Of a DNA stretch of 64,000 nt, positions 1 to 7,005 are shown one piece after another; the first letter of the stretch is position 1, and each line of letters starts with the position of its first letter. Origin of the DNA: Bradyrhizobium sp. SZCCT0153 (GTDB taxonomy: Bacteria; Pseudomonadota; Alphaproteobacteria; Rhizobiales; Xanthobacteraceae). Position numbers and translations under genes: made by a program. The DNA is taken from the NCBI RefSeq assembly GCF_018129995.1, contig NZ_JAFCKS010000005.1, forward strand, positions 558,001-622,000. The letters are read 5' to 3'. Under the pieces are notes generated by a model that was not told the DNA's origin, made no database searches, and saw only the letters and a list, made by a program, of their open reading frames with translations.

Positions 1-1
1 C

Positions 2-190
2 GCCCCCTGGGCCATGGCGTTAGCAACCCGGATGCTGGCACGCAGCCTCAACGTGCCCGAGCCGCTGGTGCATTCGACCGGAGACTATGTCGTCGCGCAG
101 GTCACGGCTTTCGAGCACGGCATCGGCAGGAGCCTCTGCCCGTTCCGCCTGGCCCGCCTGCTACGCGCCTGGTGGCGCGGATTGCGCTGA
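2..190 (+). CDS. C-terminal fragment of an unidentified protein (5' end outside window)
   Basis: An open frame runs in from the left edge and ends at TGA 188-190, giving 62 residues. The fragment is rich in Arg, Leu and Ala, contains the stretch NVPEPLVHSTGDYVV, and ends in a basic tail (RLLRAWWRGLR). It is followed after 37 bp by a membrane-protein gene on the same strand. I do not recognise a family. Codon third positions are GC-rich as in neighbouring genes, which weakly supports coding, but the fragment is short and could be non-coding. Confidence 0.4.
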   Translation, partial: APWAMALATRMLARSLNVPEPLVHSTGDYVVAQVTAFEHGIGRSLCPFRLARLLRAWWRGLR

Positions 191-227
191 GTTTTTTCCC
201 GAGCCCAACCCAACCATGGAGACCACG

Positions 228-626
228 ATGATCGACGCATCCACCTTCCTGCGCCGCGCACTGCTCGCCGACGCGATCTTCAGCGGTGTCGCCGCCCTCG
301 GCTTCACCCTCGGCGCCAGCTCGTTCGCGGCGATGTTCAACCTGCCCGAAGCGCTGCTGCGCGAGACCGGCCTGTTCCTGATCGCCTATACCGTACTGGT
401 CGGCTGGCTTGCCTCGCGCACAGTGGTGCCGAAGCCGCTCGTGCTGCTGGTCGTGGTCGGCAATGCGGCCTGGACGGTCGGCAGCATCGCGCTGCTGCTC
501 TCGGGCACGGTGTCGCCGAACCTCGCCGGCGAGCTCATGGTCGTGGCGCAGGCGATCGCGACCGGCGTGTTTGCCGAGCTGCAATATGTGGGTTTGCGCC
601 GGAGCGGGAGTGTGGCGGCGGCGTGA
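228..626 (+). CDS. Small four-helix inner-membrane protein
   Basis: A 132-residue protein with about four hydrophobic helices (roughly residues 10-30, 45-63, 70-92 and 98-118) separated by short loops, so very likely an integral inner-membrane protein. The start at 228 (MIDASTFLRR) is chosen because GGAG at 218-221 sits six bases upstream. An ATG at 216 would place that Shine-Dalgarno inside the gene. No catalytic motif is visible. The gene lies alone between the left-edge fragment and a convergent SET-domain gene. Function unknown. Confidence 0.7.
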   Translation: MIDASTFLRRALLADAIFSGVAALGFTLGASSFAAMFNLPEALLRETGLFLIAYTVLVGWLASRTVVPKPLVLLVVVGNAAWTVGSIALLLSGTVSPNLAGELMVVAQAIATGVFAELQYVGLRRSGSVAAA

Positions 627-736
627 GGCTCGGACTGAGCGGCTCACCACTCGCGATCGTCGCCCGGCTTGACCGGGCGACCAGTATTCCAGAGGCGATC
701 GACAGATGCGCCGGTCAGCCGGGGCATGCCGCAGCG

Positions 737-1342
737 CTACGCCCGCGCACGGCCGTTCGCCCCGACAACGGCATGGCCGTTCAGCTTCTTCTTTTTCGCA
801 GCCTTGTTCTTGAGGCCCTTGCTCTTGGTGTCCTTGTTCGCAAGGTCCTTGGCCCCCGCTTTCTCGGCCTTGCGCTCCGCGCGCGCCTTCACCTTGGCGC
901 GTTCGGCCCGTGCCTCGGCGCGCAGCTTCTTGCGCTTCTTCTCGCACGACTCGCACTTGCAGCCGATCGGCTTCAGATAGGCTTTGAAATAGTCGGTGCC
1001 GTAATCGTAGTTGATCTCGTCGCCCGGCTCGATGTTCTTGATGGCGCGGATGAAGACCTTGCGCTCGCGCGGCCGGACGTCGGATTCGGCGTTGGGCCGG
1101 CACGAATGGTTGATGTAGCGCGCGAGATTTTTGCGCACCGAGCCGTCGATGGTCCAGCGGCCGTTGAGCTCGAACAGGTACTTGTTCTCGATGTCGTCGT
1201 GTTCCGGGATCCGCGAGTCCAGGATCGGTCCGTAATAACGGATGATCCGGGTGCCCTTCTTGATCGGCTTGGTGGCGAAGAGGCCGAGTCCGGTTTTGGA
1301 GCGGCCGACGCGATATGGTTTTTGCGAGGAGATGGCTGGCAT
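737..1342 (-). CDS. SET-domain protein-lysine methyltransferase family protein
   Basis: A 201-residue protein with a complete SET core: GLGLFAT near residue 18, the pseudoknot motif NHSCRPN (78-84) and GDEINYDYG (107-115), which in this family form the SAM and substrate site. A cysteine cluster C128-x-C130-x2-C133 resembles the post-SET zinc motif. From about residue 134 to the end there is a lysine/alanine-rich basic tail that probably binds nucleic acid. Bacterial SET proteins are expected to transfer methyl groups to lysines, but the substrate here is unknown. The ATG at 1342 was preferred over a TTG 42 bp upstream. A lysine-rich histone-like gene lies 780 bp to the right on the same strand. 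Confidence 0.85.
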   Translation of the reverse strand: MPAISSQKPYRVGRSKTGLGLFATKPIKKGTRIIRYYGPILDSRIPEHDDIENKYLFELNGRWTIDGSVRKNLARYINHSCRPNAESDVRPRERKVFIRAIKNIEPGDEINYDYGTDYFKAYLKPIGCKCESCEKKRKKLRAEARAERAKVKARAERKAEKAGAKDLANKDTKSKGLKNKAAKKKKLNGHAVVGANGRARA

Positions 1343-1506
1343 GATCAAGGGAACGAGGACGCGAACGAGGCCGGATCGGCCCAAGCGAAGCCGCTCTTCT
1401 AGAACGATTCCGCGCCGCTGTCAGGTGCCTGTCGGCCTTGTTTGAACCTTGCCCACAATCAAGACGTCTGATGGTACGGAGTTCCCGCTCGATCAAAGGC
1501 GTCATC

Positions 1507-2112
1507 ATGATCCGCATCACCACCGCAGGCCTGGCCGTGTTGCTGATGTGCACCGGTCTCGACCGCGCCGACGCCCAATTCGTGGGCAGCACTTATACCT
1601 CGACGGCGCCGAAGGATTGCCGCCAGATCGGCAAGCCCAGCGAGCTCGACGGCAGCACCACGCGGGTCTGCAAGGGCAAGGATGGTCTCGTGGTCCTGAT
1701 TGCCGAGGACGATCTTCGCGAAATCGTCTCCGTCGGCCGCAATCGCAAGGCCGCGGCCGAGGAACCGGCGGCAAAAGTCTGGTTCGCGCCGTTCAATTCG
1801 TCGGAGACCACCGTCGAATGGCGCACAGCGGGCACCAAGCCGTTTGCGATGATCCAGCGCTGGCACATCGCCGACGGATCCGATCCCGACAAGCAGGGTC
1901 GGCCGAACACCAAGGCCATGCTCGTGGTGACCCGGCTGCCGCCGGGGCCGGTCTGTCACGTCGCCTATGTCGATGCCATCGCCAATCCGAACGGCAACGA
2001 GCTCGCACGCAAGGCGGCCGACGATTTCGCCCGCGGCTTCATTTGCGGCAAGGACGAGGTGAAGATCGTCGGCGCAAGCGGCCGCGCCGTCGAGCTGGCA
2101 ACGATGCGCTGA
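1507..2112 (+). CDS. Secreted hypothetical protein
   Basis: A 201-residue protein with an N-terminal signal peptide (basic start MIRIT, a hydrophobic core, and an ADA cleavage site near residue 23), so probably periplasmic. Paired cysteines occur near residues 38 and 53 and again near 142 and 172, consistent with disulphides in the periplasm. No known catalytic motif is seen. The ATG at 1507 was chosen because the signal peptide begins there; the longer frame adds a non-signal leader. It stands alone between the SET gene and a convergent histone-like gene. Function unknown. Confidence 0.75.
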   Translation: MIRITTAGLAVLLMCTGLDRADAQFVGSTYTSTAPKDCRQIGKPSELDGSTTRVCKGKDGLVVLIAEDDLREIVSVGRNRKAAAEEPAAKVWFAPFNSSETTVEWRTAGTKPFAMIQRWHIADGSDPDKQGRPNTKAMLVVTRLPPGPVCHVAYVDAIANPNGNELARKAADDFARGFICGKDEVKIVGASGRAVELATMR

Positions 2113-2122
2113 GCTCTCGGCG

Positions 2123-2755
2123 CTAAGCCCTCGCCGTGGCCCGCCGATAGCGCGCCAGAAGCCGCTCGCCCTTCGCGGCGATCCGCCGCGCCGCCGCCAC
2201 CGTCGTCGGAACGGGCTCGCCCCAGGCATGCGCCGACAACGCGTGCCGGGTCGGCCGTCCGTTTGCGTCCACGAGCGGCGGCAATTTCGCGCGGCCATAG
2301 AAGCGCACCGCCCAGCTTCCCTTCCGCCGCATCTCCTGCGGTGTCATCTCGGACTGTTTCTTGGTGACGCCCGGTCGCAGGCGGGCACCCTGATTGCGCG
2401 CAAAGGCCTTGCGGCCTGCCGCTGTCAGACCTCCGCGCGGATCCTTTTCGCGCGCCGAGGTGCTACGCTTGCGCGCGCTCTTCGCTGTCTTCTTCGCGGT
2501 GCGCCTGCGAGCCTTTTTCGCCGATGTCTTCCCGGCTGATGTCTTGGCTGATGTCTTCTTGGCTGACTTTTTCGCCTTCGAGGTCTTCTTCGCTGCCATG
2601 CGCATGTTGTCAACGAGGTTGGGATAGCGGCGCCCGGCGCGGCGCGCGCCTGCCTTCGCGGCCGATTTCTGCGCGGGGCTGAGATGCCTGGATGCCTTGC
2701 CGGCGCGCTTGCGCGGGTTCTGGCGTTTCCAGGGGGCACGGGGTGATCTTGCCAT
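2123..2755 (-). CDS. Lysine/alanine-rich histone-H1-like protein with DUF6321-type C-terminus
   Basis: A 210-residue, very basic protein. The first half is low-complexity (KKTSAKTSAGKTSAKK-type repeats over about residues 50-100), like eukaryotic histone H1 tails and bacterial H1 homologues, which compact DNA or bind nucleic acid non-specifically. The second half is an ordered conserved domain beginning DPRGGLTAAGRKAFAR and containing MRRKGSWAVRFYGR, which I associate with DUF6321. The start at 2755 gives the full basic N-terminus; a second ATG lies at the start of the repeat region. Its lysine tail would be a natural substrate for the nearby SET-domain protein, but that link is inference. 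Confidence 0.75.
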   Translation of the reverse strand: MARSPRAPWKRQNPRKRAGKASRHLSPAQKSAAKAGARRAGRRYPNLVDNMRMAAKKTSKAKKSAKKTSAKTSAGKTSAKKARRRTAKKTAKSARKRSTSAREKDPRGGLTAAGRKAFARNQGARLRPGVTKKQSEMTPQEMRRKGSWAVRFYGRAKLPPLVDANGRPTRHALSAHAWGEPVPTTVAAARRIAAKGERLLARYRRATARA

Positions 2756-2803
2756 GCAGCCTCAACGCCCGACGATGGCGGGAGTTGCGTTCGGCCGGAT
2801 GGA

Positions 2804-3535
2804 TCAGGGACCGGGCAGCTTTCCCGTGATCGGCGCCATCAGCATCGCCTCGAGCAGCCGTTCGGGCGTCGTGCCCTCGGGCAGGCGCCCCAGAATATCC
2901 TCCAGCCGCCCGTCGAGCAGCAGCATGGTGAAACCGTGCACCATCGACCAGGCGCGCGCGATGGCGGCGCCCTGGTTCAGCGTCAGCGCATCGCCACTGA
3001 TCTGCTCCTGCCGCATCATGCCGATGGCATTGGCGAGCCCGGCGAAGGAGGCTTCGGCCGCCTCGTGCAGCGACGGCCTGGAATAGTCGAGGCGCTCGGT
3101 GCGGAACATGATGCCGTACATGCCGGGGTGGGCTTGCGCATAGGCGACATAGGCTTTCGGCCGCGCCAGCGCGCGCGCGAGCGGCGTGGTGGCAGCATCG
3201 CAGGACGACGCCATCGCCGCGTTGAACTGGCGAAACCCGACGGCCGCAAGCTCGCTGAGCAGACCGGTGAGATCACCGAAATGATGGGTCGGCGCTGCAT
3301 GCGAAACGCCCGCCTCACGCGCCACCGCGCGCAATGTCAGGCCGGAAAGCCCGTCTCGCTCCAGCACCCTTTCGGCGGCCTGGAGCAGCGCCTCGCGCAG
3401 GGCGCCGTGATGGTAGGGCGTCTCGGTCTTCGCACTCGTCGCGCGAGGCGCCGGACGCGATGCCGCGGTCGAAGTCGTTTTTCTGGGTGCACGCGAGCTT
3501 CGCGCCGTTTCGCCGTTGGTGTCGGTCTTGGCCAT
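2804..3535 (-). CDS. TetR/AcrR-family transcriptional regulator
   Basis: A 243-residue regulator. A disordered Ser/Thr/Arg-rich N-terminus of about 40 residues precedes the TetR helix-turn-helix (YHHGALREALLQAAERVL followed by LRAVAREAGVSHAAPTHHF), and a C-terminal helical ligand domain resembles the TetR_C_33/WHG type (YAQAHPGMYGIMF). The ATG at 3535 was used; the frame extends to a TTG six bases upstream. It is divergent from a carotenoid-oxygenase gene. The 19-bp palindrome centred at 3564 starts only 20 bp before its start codon, so it probably represses itself. Its likely regulon includes the promoter near 5400, which carries the same operators. The ligand is unknown. Confidence 0.9.
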   Translation of the reverse strand: MAKTDTNGETARSSRAPRKTTSTAASRPAPRATSAKTETPYHHGALREALLQAAERVLERDGLSGLTLRAVAREAGVSHAAPTHHFGDLTGLLSELAAVGFRQFNAAMASSCDAATTPLARALARPKAYVAYAQAHPGMYGIMFRTERLDYSRPSLHEAAEASFAGLANAIGMMRQEQISGDALTLNQGAAIARAWSMVHGFTMLLLDGRLEDILGRLPEGTTPERLLEAMLMAPITGKLPGP

Positions 3536-3554
3536 TTGCAAGCTATATGACGCA

Positions 3555-3573
3555 ATATTGACAGTGTAAAGAT
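3555..3573. promoter_or_regulatory. Putative TetR operator O1 (imperfect palindrome)
   Basis: ATATTGAC-AGT-GTAAAGAT. The right half is identical to the perfect operator at 3608-3626 and the left half matches at 6 of 8 positions. It lies upstream of the -35 element of the oxygenase promoter and 20 bp from the tetR start. An equivalent imperfect site occurs at 5356-5374. Confidence 0.6.
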
Positions 3574-3578
3574 TTCAC

Positions 3579-3607
3579 TTGACGCTCGCAGCGATCGGCC
3601 CTAATTC
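3579..3607 (+). promoter_or_regulatory. Probable sigma70-type promoter of the carotenoid-oxygenase gene
   Basis: TTGACG at 3579-3584 and TAATTC at 3602-3607 are separated by 17 bp. The element is framed by the two operator copies, so a bound repressor would block RNA polymerase. The predicted start point falls inside operator O2. Confidence 0.6.
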
Positions 3608-3626
3608 ATCTTTACGATGTAAAGAT
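3608..3626. promoter_or_regulatory. Putative TetR operator O2 (perfect 8+3+8 palindrome)
   Basis: ATCTTTAC-GAT-GTAAAGAT, a perfect inverted repeat directly downstream of the -10 element. The same half-sites recur at 5408-5426 with a different 3-bp centre, which is the signature of a conserved repressor site. The centre-to-centre distance from O1 is 53 bp. Confidence 0.75.
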
Positions 3627-3643
3627 AAGGGAGGGAATGCGCC

Positions 3644-5041
3644 GTGCACCAGGACGCCGTCACTGAGCGCCGCAACAACATCGCGCCGATTCCCTTCGAG
3701 GCCGACGCGCCCTTCCTGAAGATCGTCGGCGAATTGCCGCGCGACCTGAACGGCACGCTCTACCGCAACGGCCCCAATCCGCAGTTCGAGGCGCCGGGCG
3801 CGCACTGGTTCGTCGGCGACGGCATGCTGCACGCCTTCCAGCTCGAGAACGGCCGCGCCAGCTATCGCAACCGCTGGGTCCGCACGCCGAAATGGCTGGC
3901 CGAGCACGATGCCGGCCGCGCCCTGTTCGGCGGCTTCGGCCGCAAGCTGCCGGATGCGCCCGCAAACCTCACCGACGGCGGCGTCGCCAACACCAACATC
4001 ATCTTCCACGCCGGCAAGCTGCTGGCACTCGAAGAAGCGCATCTGCCGACCGAGATCGAGCCGGGCACGCTGGCAACGCGCGGCTATCACAATTACCAGG
4101 GCCGCGTCGCCGGCAGTTTCACCGCGCATCCGAAGCTCGATCCCGTCAGCGGCGAGCTGGTGTTCTTCGGCAACAACGCCGCAGGTCCGCTGACCTCCGC
4201 CCTCTCCTACGGGTCGATCGATGCCTCCGGCAAGGCGACGCGCTTCGAACGCTTCGAGGCACCCTATGCCAGCATGGTGCACGACTTCATCGTCACCAAG
4301 AACCATGTGCTGTTTCCGATCCTGCCCATCACGGGCAGCATGGAGCGCGCGATGAACGGACGGCCGCCCTATGCCTGGGAGCCGGACAAGGGCGCCTATG
4401 TCGGCGTGATGAAGCGCAGCGGCACTGCGAAGGACATGGTCTGGTTTCGATCTGATGCCTGCTACGTCTTCCACGTCATGAACGCGTGGGAGGACGGCAA
4501 CCGCATCATCGCCGATGTCATGCAGTTCGAGGAAGCGCCGCTGTTTCCGCATCCCGACGGACGACCGACGGATCCGGAAAAGTCGCGCGCCCGCCACTGC
4601 CGCTGGACGTTCGATCTCTCCGGCAATACCGACCGCTTCCAGCAGACTTATCTGGACGATCTCACCGGCGAATTCCCACGCATCGACGATCGCCGCGCGG
4701 GGCTGAAAAACCGACACGGCTGGTACGCCTGTGCCAATCCGCGGCTGCCGATGTTCGGTGCGCTCTCAGGCATCGTCCATGTCGACGGCACGGGAAAGCG
4801 GCTCGGCCATTATCTGCTGCCGGCCGGCGACACCATTTCCGAGCCGGTGTTCGTCGAGCGATCGAGCGATGCAGCCGAAGGCGATGGCTGGCTGCTCGCG
4901 GTGGTCTGGCGTGCGCGGGAGAACCGCAGCGATCTCGCCGTGTTCAACGCCACCGACATCGAGGCCGGTCCCGTCGCGCTGGTGCAGCTCGGCCACCGTG
5001 TGCCGGACGGCTTTCACGGCAATTGGGTCGGGGCACAGTAG
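3644..5041 (+). CDS. Carotenoid oxygenase (lignostilbene dioxygenase) family protein
   Basis: A 465-residue member of the non-heme iron carotenoid cleavage oxygenase family. These seven-bladed propellers cleave a double bond in carotenoids, apocarotenoids or stilbenes with O2. All four iron-ligand histidines can be placed: H162 (AHPKLD), H213 (MVHDF), H277 (VFHVMN) and H458 (GFHGNW). Also typical are the N-terminal LNGTLYRNGPNP and EPVFV near the C-terminus. Full length for the family. It starts at GTG 3644 behind GGGAGG at 3629-3634; an ATG at 3637 is out of frame. The gene is divergent from tetR and controlled by an operator-flanked promoter. No carotenoid-synthesis genes are nearby, so the substrate is not predictable. 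Confidence 0.92.
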   Translation: MHQDAVTERRNNIAPIPFEADAPFLKIVGELPRDLNGTLYRNGPNPQFEAPGAHWFVGDGMLHAFQLENGRASYRNRWVRTPKWLAEHDAGRALFGGFGRKLPDAPANLTDGGVANTNIIFHAGKLLALEEAHLPTEIEPGTLATRGYHNYQGRVAGSFTAHPKLDPVSGELVFFGNNAAGPLTSALSYGSIDASGKATRFERFEAPYASMVHDFIVTKNHVLFPILPITGSMERAMNGRPPYAWEPDKGAYVGVMKRSGTAKDMVWFRSDACYVFHVMNAWEDGNRIIADVMQFEEAPLFPHPDGRPTDPEKSRARHCRWTFDLSGNTDRFQQTYLDDLTGEFPRIDDRRAGLKNRHGWYACANPRLPMFGALSGIVHVDGTGKRLGHYLLPAGDTISEPVFVERSSDAAEGDGWLLAVVWRARENRSDLAVFNATDIEAGPVALVQLGHRVPDGFHGNWVGAQ

Positions 5042-5046
5042 TTCTC

Positions 5047-5088
5047 GTCATTCCGGGCCGCAACGAAGTCGCGTCGCTCCGGAATGAC
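5047..5088. repeat. Extragenic palindrome (GTCATTCCGG type)
   Basis: GTCATTCCGG (5047-5056) pairs with CCGGAATGAC (5079-5088) across a GC-rich loop, right after the oxygenase stop codon. Palindromes with this end sequence are frequent between genes in Bradyrhizobium-like genomes. It may also act as a transcription terminator or mRNA end protector. Confidence 0.7.
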
Positions 5089-5112
5089 CTCGTGGACACA
5101 GGGAGGTCTCGC

Positions 5113-5370
5113 ATGCACATGCCCTCGATCATCACCGGCTGCCTCGCCGTCCTCGCCTGCGCCGTGCTCGCCGCCCAGATGACCCGGCTGCGGCGGAACA
5201 GCCATGCCATCTTCAACGGCGGCATCTTGCTCTTCATCGGCCTCCTGATCGCTTCCGCGATGCCGATCCTGTCGCGCCTGCCCTGGGCCGAATTCGCCGA
5301 CGAGACAGCCGACCAAGCCATTGCGGCACTTCATTTTTTGGAGATCACTTACGTCATTTTGACACTGTAA
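5113..5370 (+). CDS. Small two-helix membrane protein
   Basis: An 85-residue protein with two hydrophobic segments (about residues 4-21 and 36-53) and a short acidic linker; probably an inner-membrane protein. The start at 5113 follows a strong GGGAGG (5101-5106) with six bases of spacing. It follows the carotenoid-oxygenase gene in the same direction. Its last codons and TAA stop (5368-5370) lie inside the imperfect TetR operator of the next promoter (5356-5374), so the C-terminus and the regulatory site have evolved together. No family recognised. Confidence 0.6.
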   Translation: MHMPSIITGCLAVLACAVLAAQMTRLRRNSHAIFNGGILLFIGLLIASAMPILSRLPWAEFADETADQAIAALHFLEITYVILTL

Positions 5371-5374
5371 AGAT
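5356..5374. promoter_or_regulatory. Putative TetR operator O1' (second promoter)
   Basis: ATTTTGAC-ACT-GTAAAGAT, matching the palindrome at 3555-3573 in its entire right half and 6 of 8 left-half positions. It overlaps the stop codon of the preceding small membrane-protein gene. Confidence 0.55.
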
Positions 5375-5379
5375 TTTGC

Positions 5380-5408
5380 TTGACCCGAGATCGTCGCTGC
5401 ACTACTTA
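5380..5408 (+). promoter_or_regulatory. Probable promoter of the membrane-protein pair
   Basis: TTGACC (5380-5385) and TACTTA (5403-5408) are separated by 17 bp. The layout (operator, -35, -10, operator) copies that of the oxygenase promoter at 3555-3626 almost base for base in spacing. Confidence 0.55.
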
Positions 5409-5426
5409 TCTTTACACCGTAAAGAT
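5408..5426. promoter_or_regulatory. Putative TetR operator O2' (perfect palindrome)
   Basis: ATCTTTAC-ACC-GTAAAGAT, identical in both half-sites to the operator at 3608-3626. Centre-to-centre distance from O1' is 52 bp, against 53 bp in the first promoter. Probably bound by the TetR protein encoded at 2804-3535. Confidence 0.75.
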
Positions 5427-5445
5427 CGGCCTGACCGAGGCGCCC

Positions 5446-6021
5446 ATGACGATTTTCCTGATCCTTGCGCCCTACGGCGCTTACACGCTCCTGATGCTGG
5501 TGACATCGGCCACGATGAGCGTGTTCGTGGCCTCGGCGATCTGTCTCGCCACCGTCGCGCTCGACGTCGTGCGCGGCCGCTCGGTGAAGACCCTGGCCGC
5601 GGGCTCGGCGATCGTGTTCGCCGCAATCGGCCTCTACCTCGCGCTGCGCGATCCGGCGCTCGGCCCGCTCGGCGTCAAGCTGTCGGTCGACATCGGCATC
5701 TTCGTCATCTCGCTCGGCTCGATGCTGGTCCGCCGTCCTTTCACGCTGCAATATGCGGTTGAATCGGTGCCGCCCGAGACCGCGGCGATGCCCGGCTTTC
5801 TCCATGCCAATTACGTCATCACCGGCGCATGGACCGCGGCCGCGCTGTTGATGGCGGCCGCCAATCTCGTGCTGCTCTATGTTCCCGGCCTGCCGCTCTG
5901 GTCGAGCCTTGCGGTCGCCTTCGCCGCCCGCAACAGCGCCATCTACTTCACAAAATGGTATCCCGAGTATCGGCAGATCAAGTACGGTGCGCCGGCCAGC
6001 GCAATGCCCAACGCCCGCTGA
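5446..6021 (+). CDS. Multi-pass membrane protein of the TetR-controlled block
   Basis: A 191-residue protein with about six hydrophobic segments and a C-terminal cytoplasmic motif IYFTKWYPEYRQIKYG. The start at 5446 follows GAGG (5437-5440); the longer frame would begin upstream of the operator. It is 12 bp from the YciB/IspZ-like gene and of similar size, hydrophobicity and layout, so the two may be distantly related paralogues acting together in the membrane. Expression is probably controlled by the operators at 5356-5426. Exact function unknown. Confidence 0.75.
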   Translation: MTIFLILAPYGAYTLLMLVTSATMSVFVASAICLATVALDVVRGRSVKTLAAGSAIVFAAIGLYLALRDPALGPLGVKLSVDIGIFVISLGSMLVRRPFTLQYAVESVPPETAAMPGFLHANYVITGAWTAAALLMAAANLVLLYVPGLPLWSSLAVAFAARNSAIYFTKWYPEYRQIKYGAPASAMPNAR

Positions 6022-6033
6022 ACAGGATCGACG

Positions 6034-6588
6034 ATGAAAGACGTGTTCGCCCGCCTCGCCTCCGACTTCCTCTCCGCCATCGTCTTCCTGGTCGTCTACC
6101 TCATTACCGACAGCGTCGTCCTGGCAACGTCGGTCGCGATTGCCGGCGCGATCGCGCAGGTGATCTACGCGCAGGTCAAGGGGCAGCAGCTCAATTACAT
6201 GACCTATGCGAGCCTCGCGCTCGTCGTCGTACTGGGCACGGTCACGCTGCTGACCAATGATCCTCGCTTCATGCTGGCAAAGCCCTCGATCGCGCATTTC
6301 GCGATCGGCGCCATCATGCTCAAGCGCGGCTGGATGCTGCGCTACATGCCGCCGATCGTCGTCGAGACCGTTCCGGAATATGTGACGGCTGCGGGCTATG
6401 CCTGGGCTGCGCTGATGTTCGTGATCGGCGCCGGCATGATCGCCGTCGCCGCCACGGGCGATCTGAAACTGTGGGCATTCTATATTACGGTGGTCGCGGG
6501 CGGCGCCAAGATCATCGCCTTTGCCGTGCAGTACGTCGTGCTTCGCCTCATCGTCACCAGCCGCCGGCGCGCCGCCGCCCGCGCCTAA
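6034..6588 (+). CDS. ispZ: YciB/IspZ-family inner-membrane protein
   Basis: A 184-residue membrane protein with about five helices. Features of the septation protein A (YciB/IspZ) family are visible: a DFLSAIVFLVVYLIT start, a helix with AQVIYAQVKGQ, then LTNDPRFMLAKPSIAHFAIGA, matching the family's D-x-x-F-x-x-x-K-P-T signature. YciB affects cell-envelope integrity and division in enterobacteria. This copy is not next to ftsY or dapF, where the main copy often sits, but follows a TetR-controlled membrane gene by 12 bp. It may therefore be a specialised paralogue. Confidence 0.7.
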   Translation: MKDVFARLASDFLSAIVFLVVYLITDSVVLATSVAIAGAIAQVIYAQVKGQQLNYMTYASLALVVVLGTVTLLTNDPRFMLAKPSIAHFAIGAIMLKRGWMLRYMPPIVVETVPEYVTAAGYAWAALMFVIGAGMIAVAATGDLKLWAFYITVVAGGAKIIAFAVQYVVLRLIVTSRRRAAARA

Positions 6589-6693
6589 ATGCCTCCAAGG
6601 CAGCGTTAGGCAGGCGCGCCGAGTTGCGCTATAGGCTCGGCCCGGGACTGGCCGCGGATTGTCGCGGTCCGCCGGCATTTTTGGGAGACGCGA

Positions 6694-6990
6694 ATGGCCG
6701 TCGACGGCAACTGGACTCTGACCCTGACGACGCCCATGGGCGAACGCAAGGCCACGCTGAGCCTGACCGCCGCAGGCGGCACGCTCACGGGCACGCAGGG
6801 TGCGGAAGGCGATACTGCCGAGATCTTCGACGGCGCCATCAGCGGTGACGCCGTCAACTGGAAAGTCTCGATCGACAAGCCAATGCCGTTGACGCTCGAG
6901 TTCATCGGAAAGGTCTCCGGCGACAGCATGAGCGGCGAAATGGGCATCGGCCCGATGGGCAGCTTCCCGTTCACGGGCACGCGAGCGTAA
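6694..6990 (+). CDS. Small beta-rich hypothetical protein
   Basis: A 98-residue protein without a signal peptide or membrane helix. The alternating hydrophobic pattern (WTLTLTTPMGERKATLSL, NWKVSIDKPMPLTLEF, DSMSGEMGIG) suggests a small beta barrel or sandwich. GGGAGA lies seven to eight bases before the ATG. It is 105 bp after the YciB-like gene and 15 bp before a secreted SH3-like protein, so it may share a transcript with them. I recognise this as a conserved type of small alphaproteobacterial protein, with unknown function. Confidence 0.7.
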   Translation: MAVDGNWTLTLTTPMGERKATLSLTAAGGTLTGTQGAEGDTAEIFDGAISGDAVNWKVSIDKPMPLTLEFIGKVSGDSMSGEMGIGPMGSFPFTGTRA

Positions 6991-7005
6991 GGCCGCGCTG
7001 CACCC

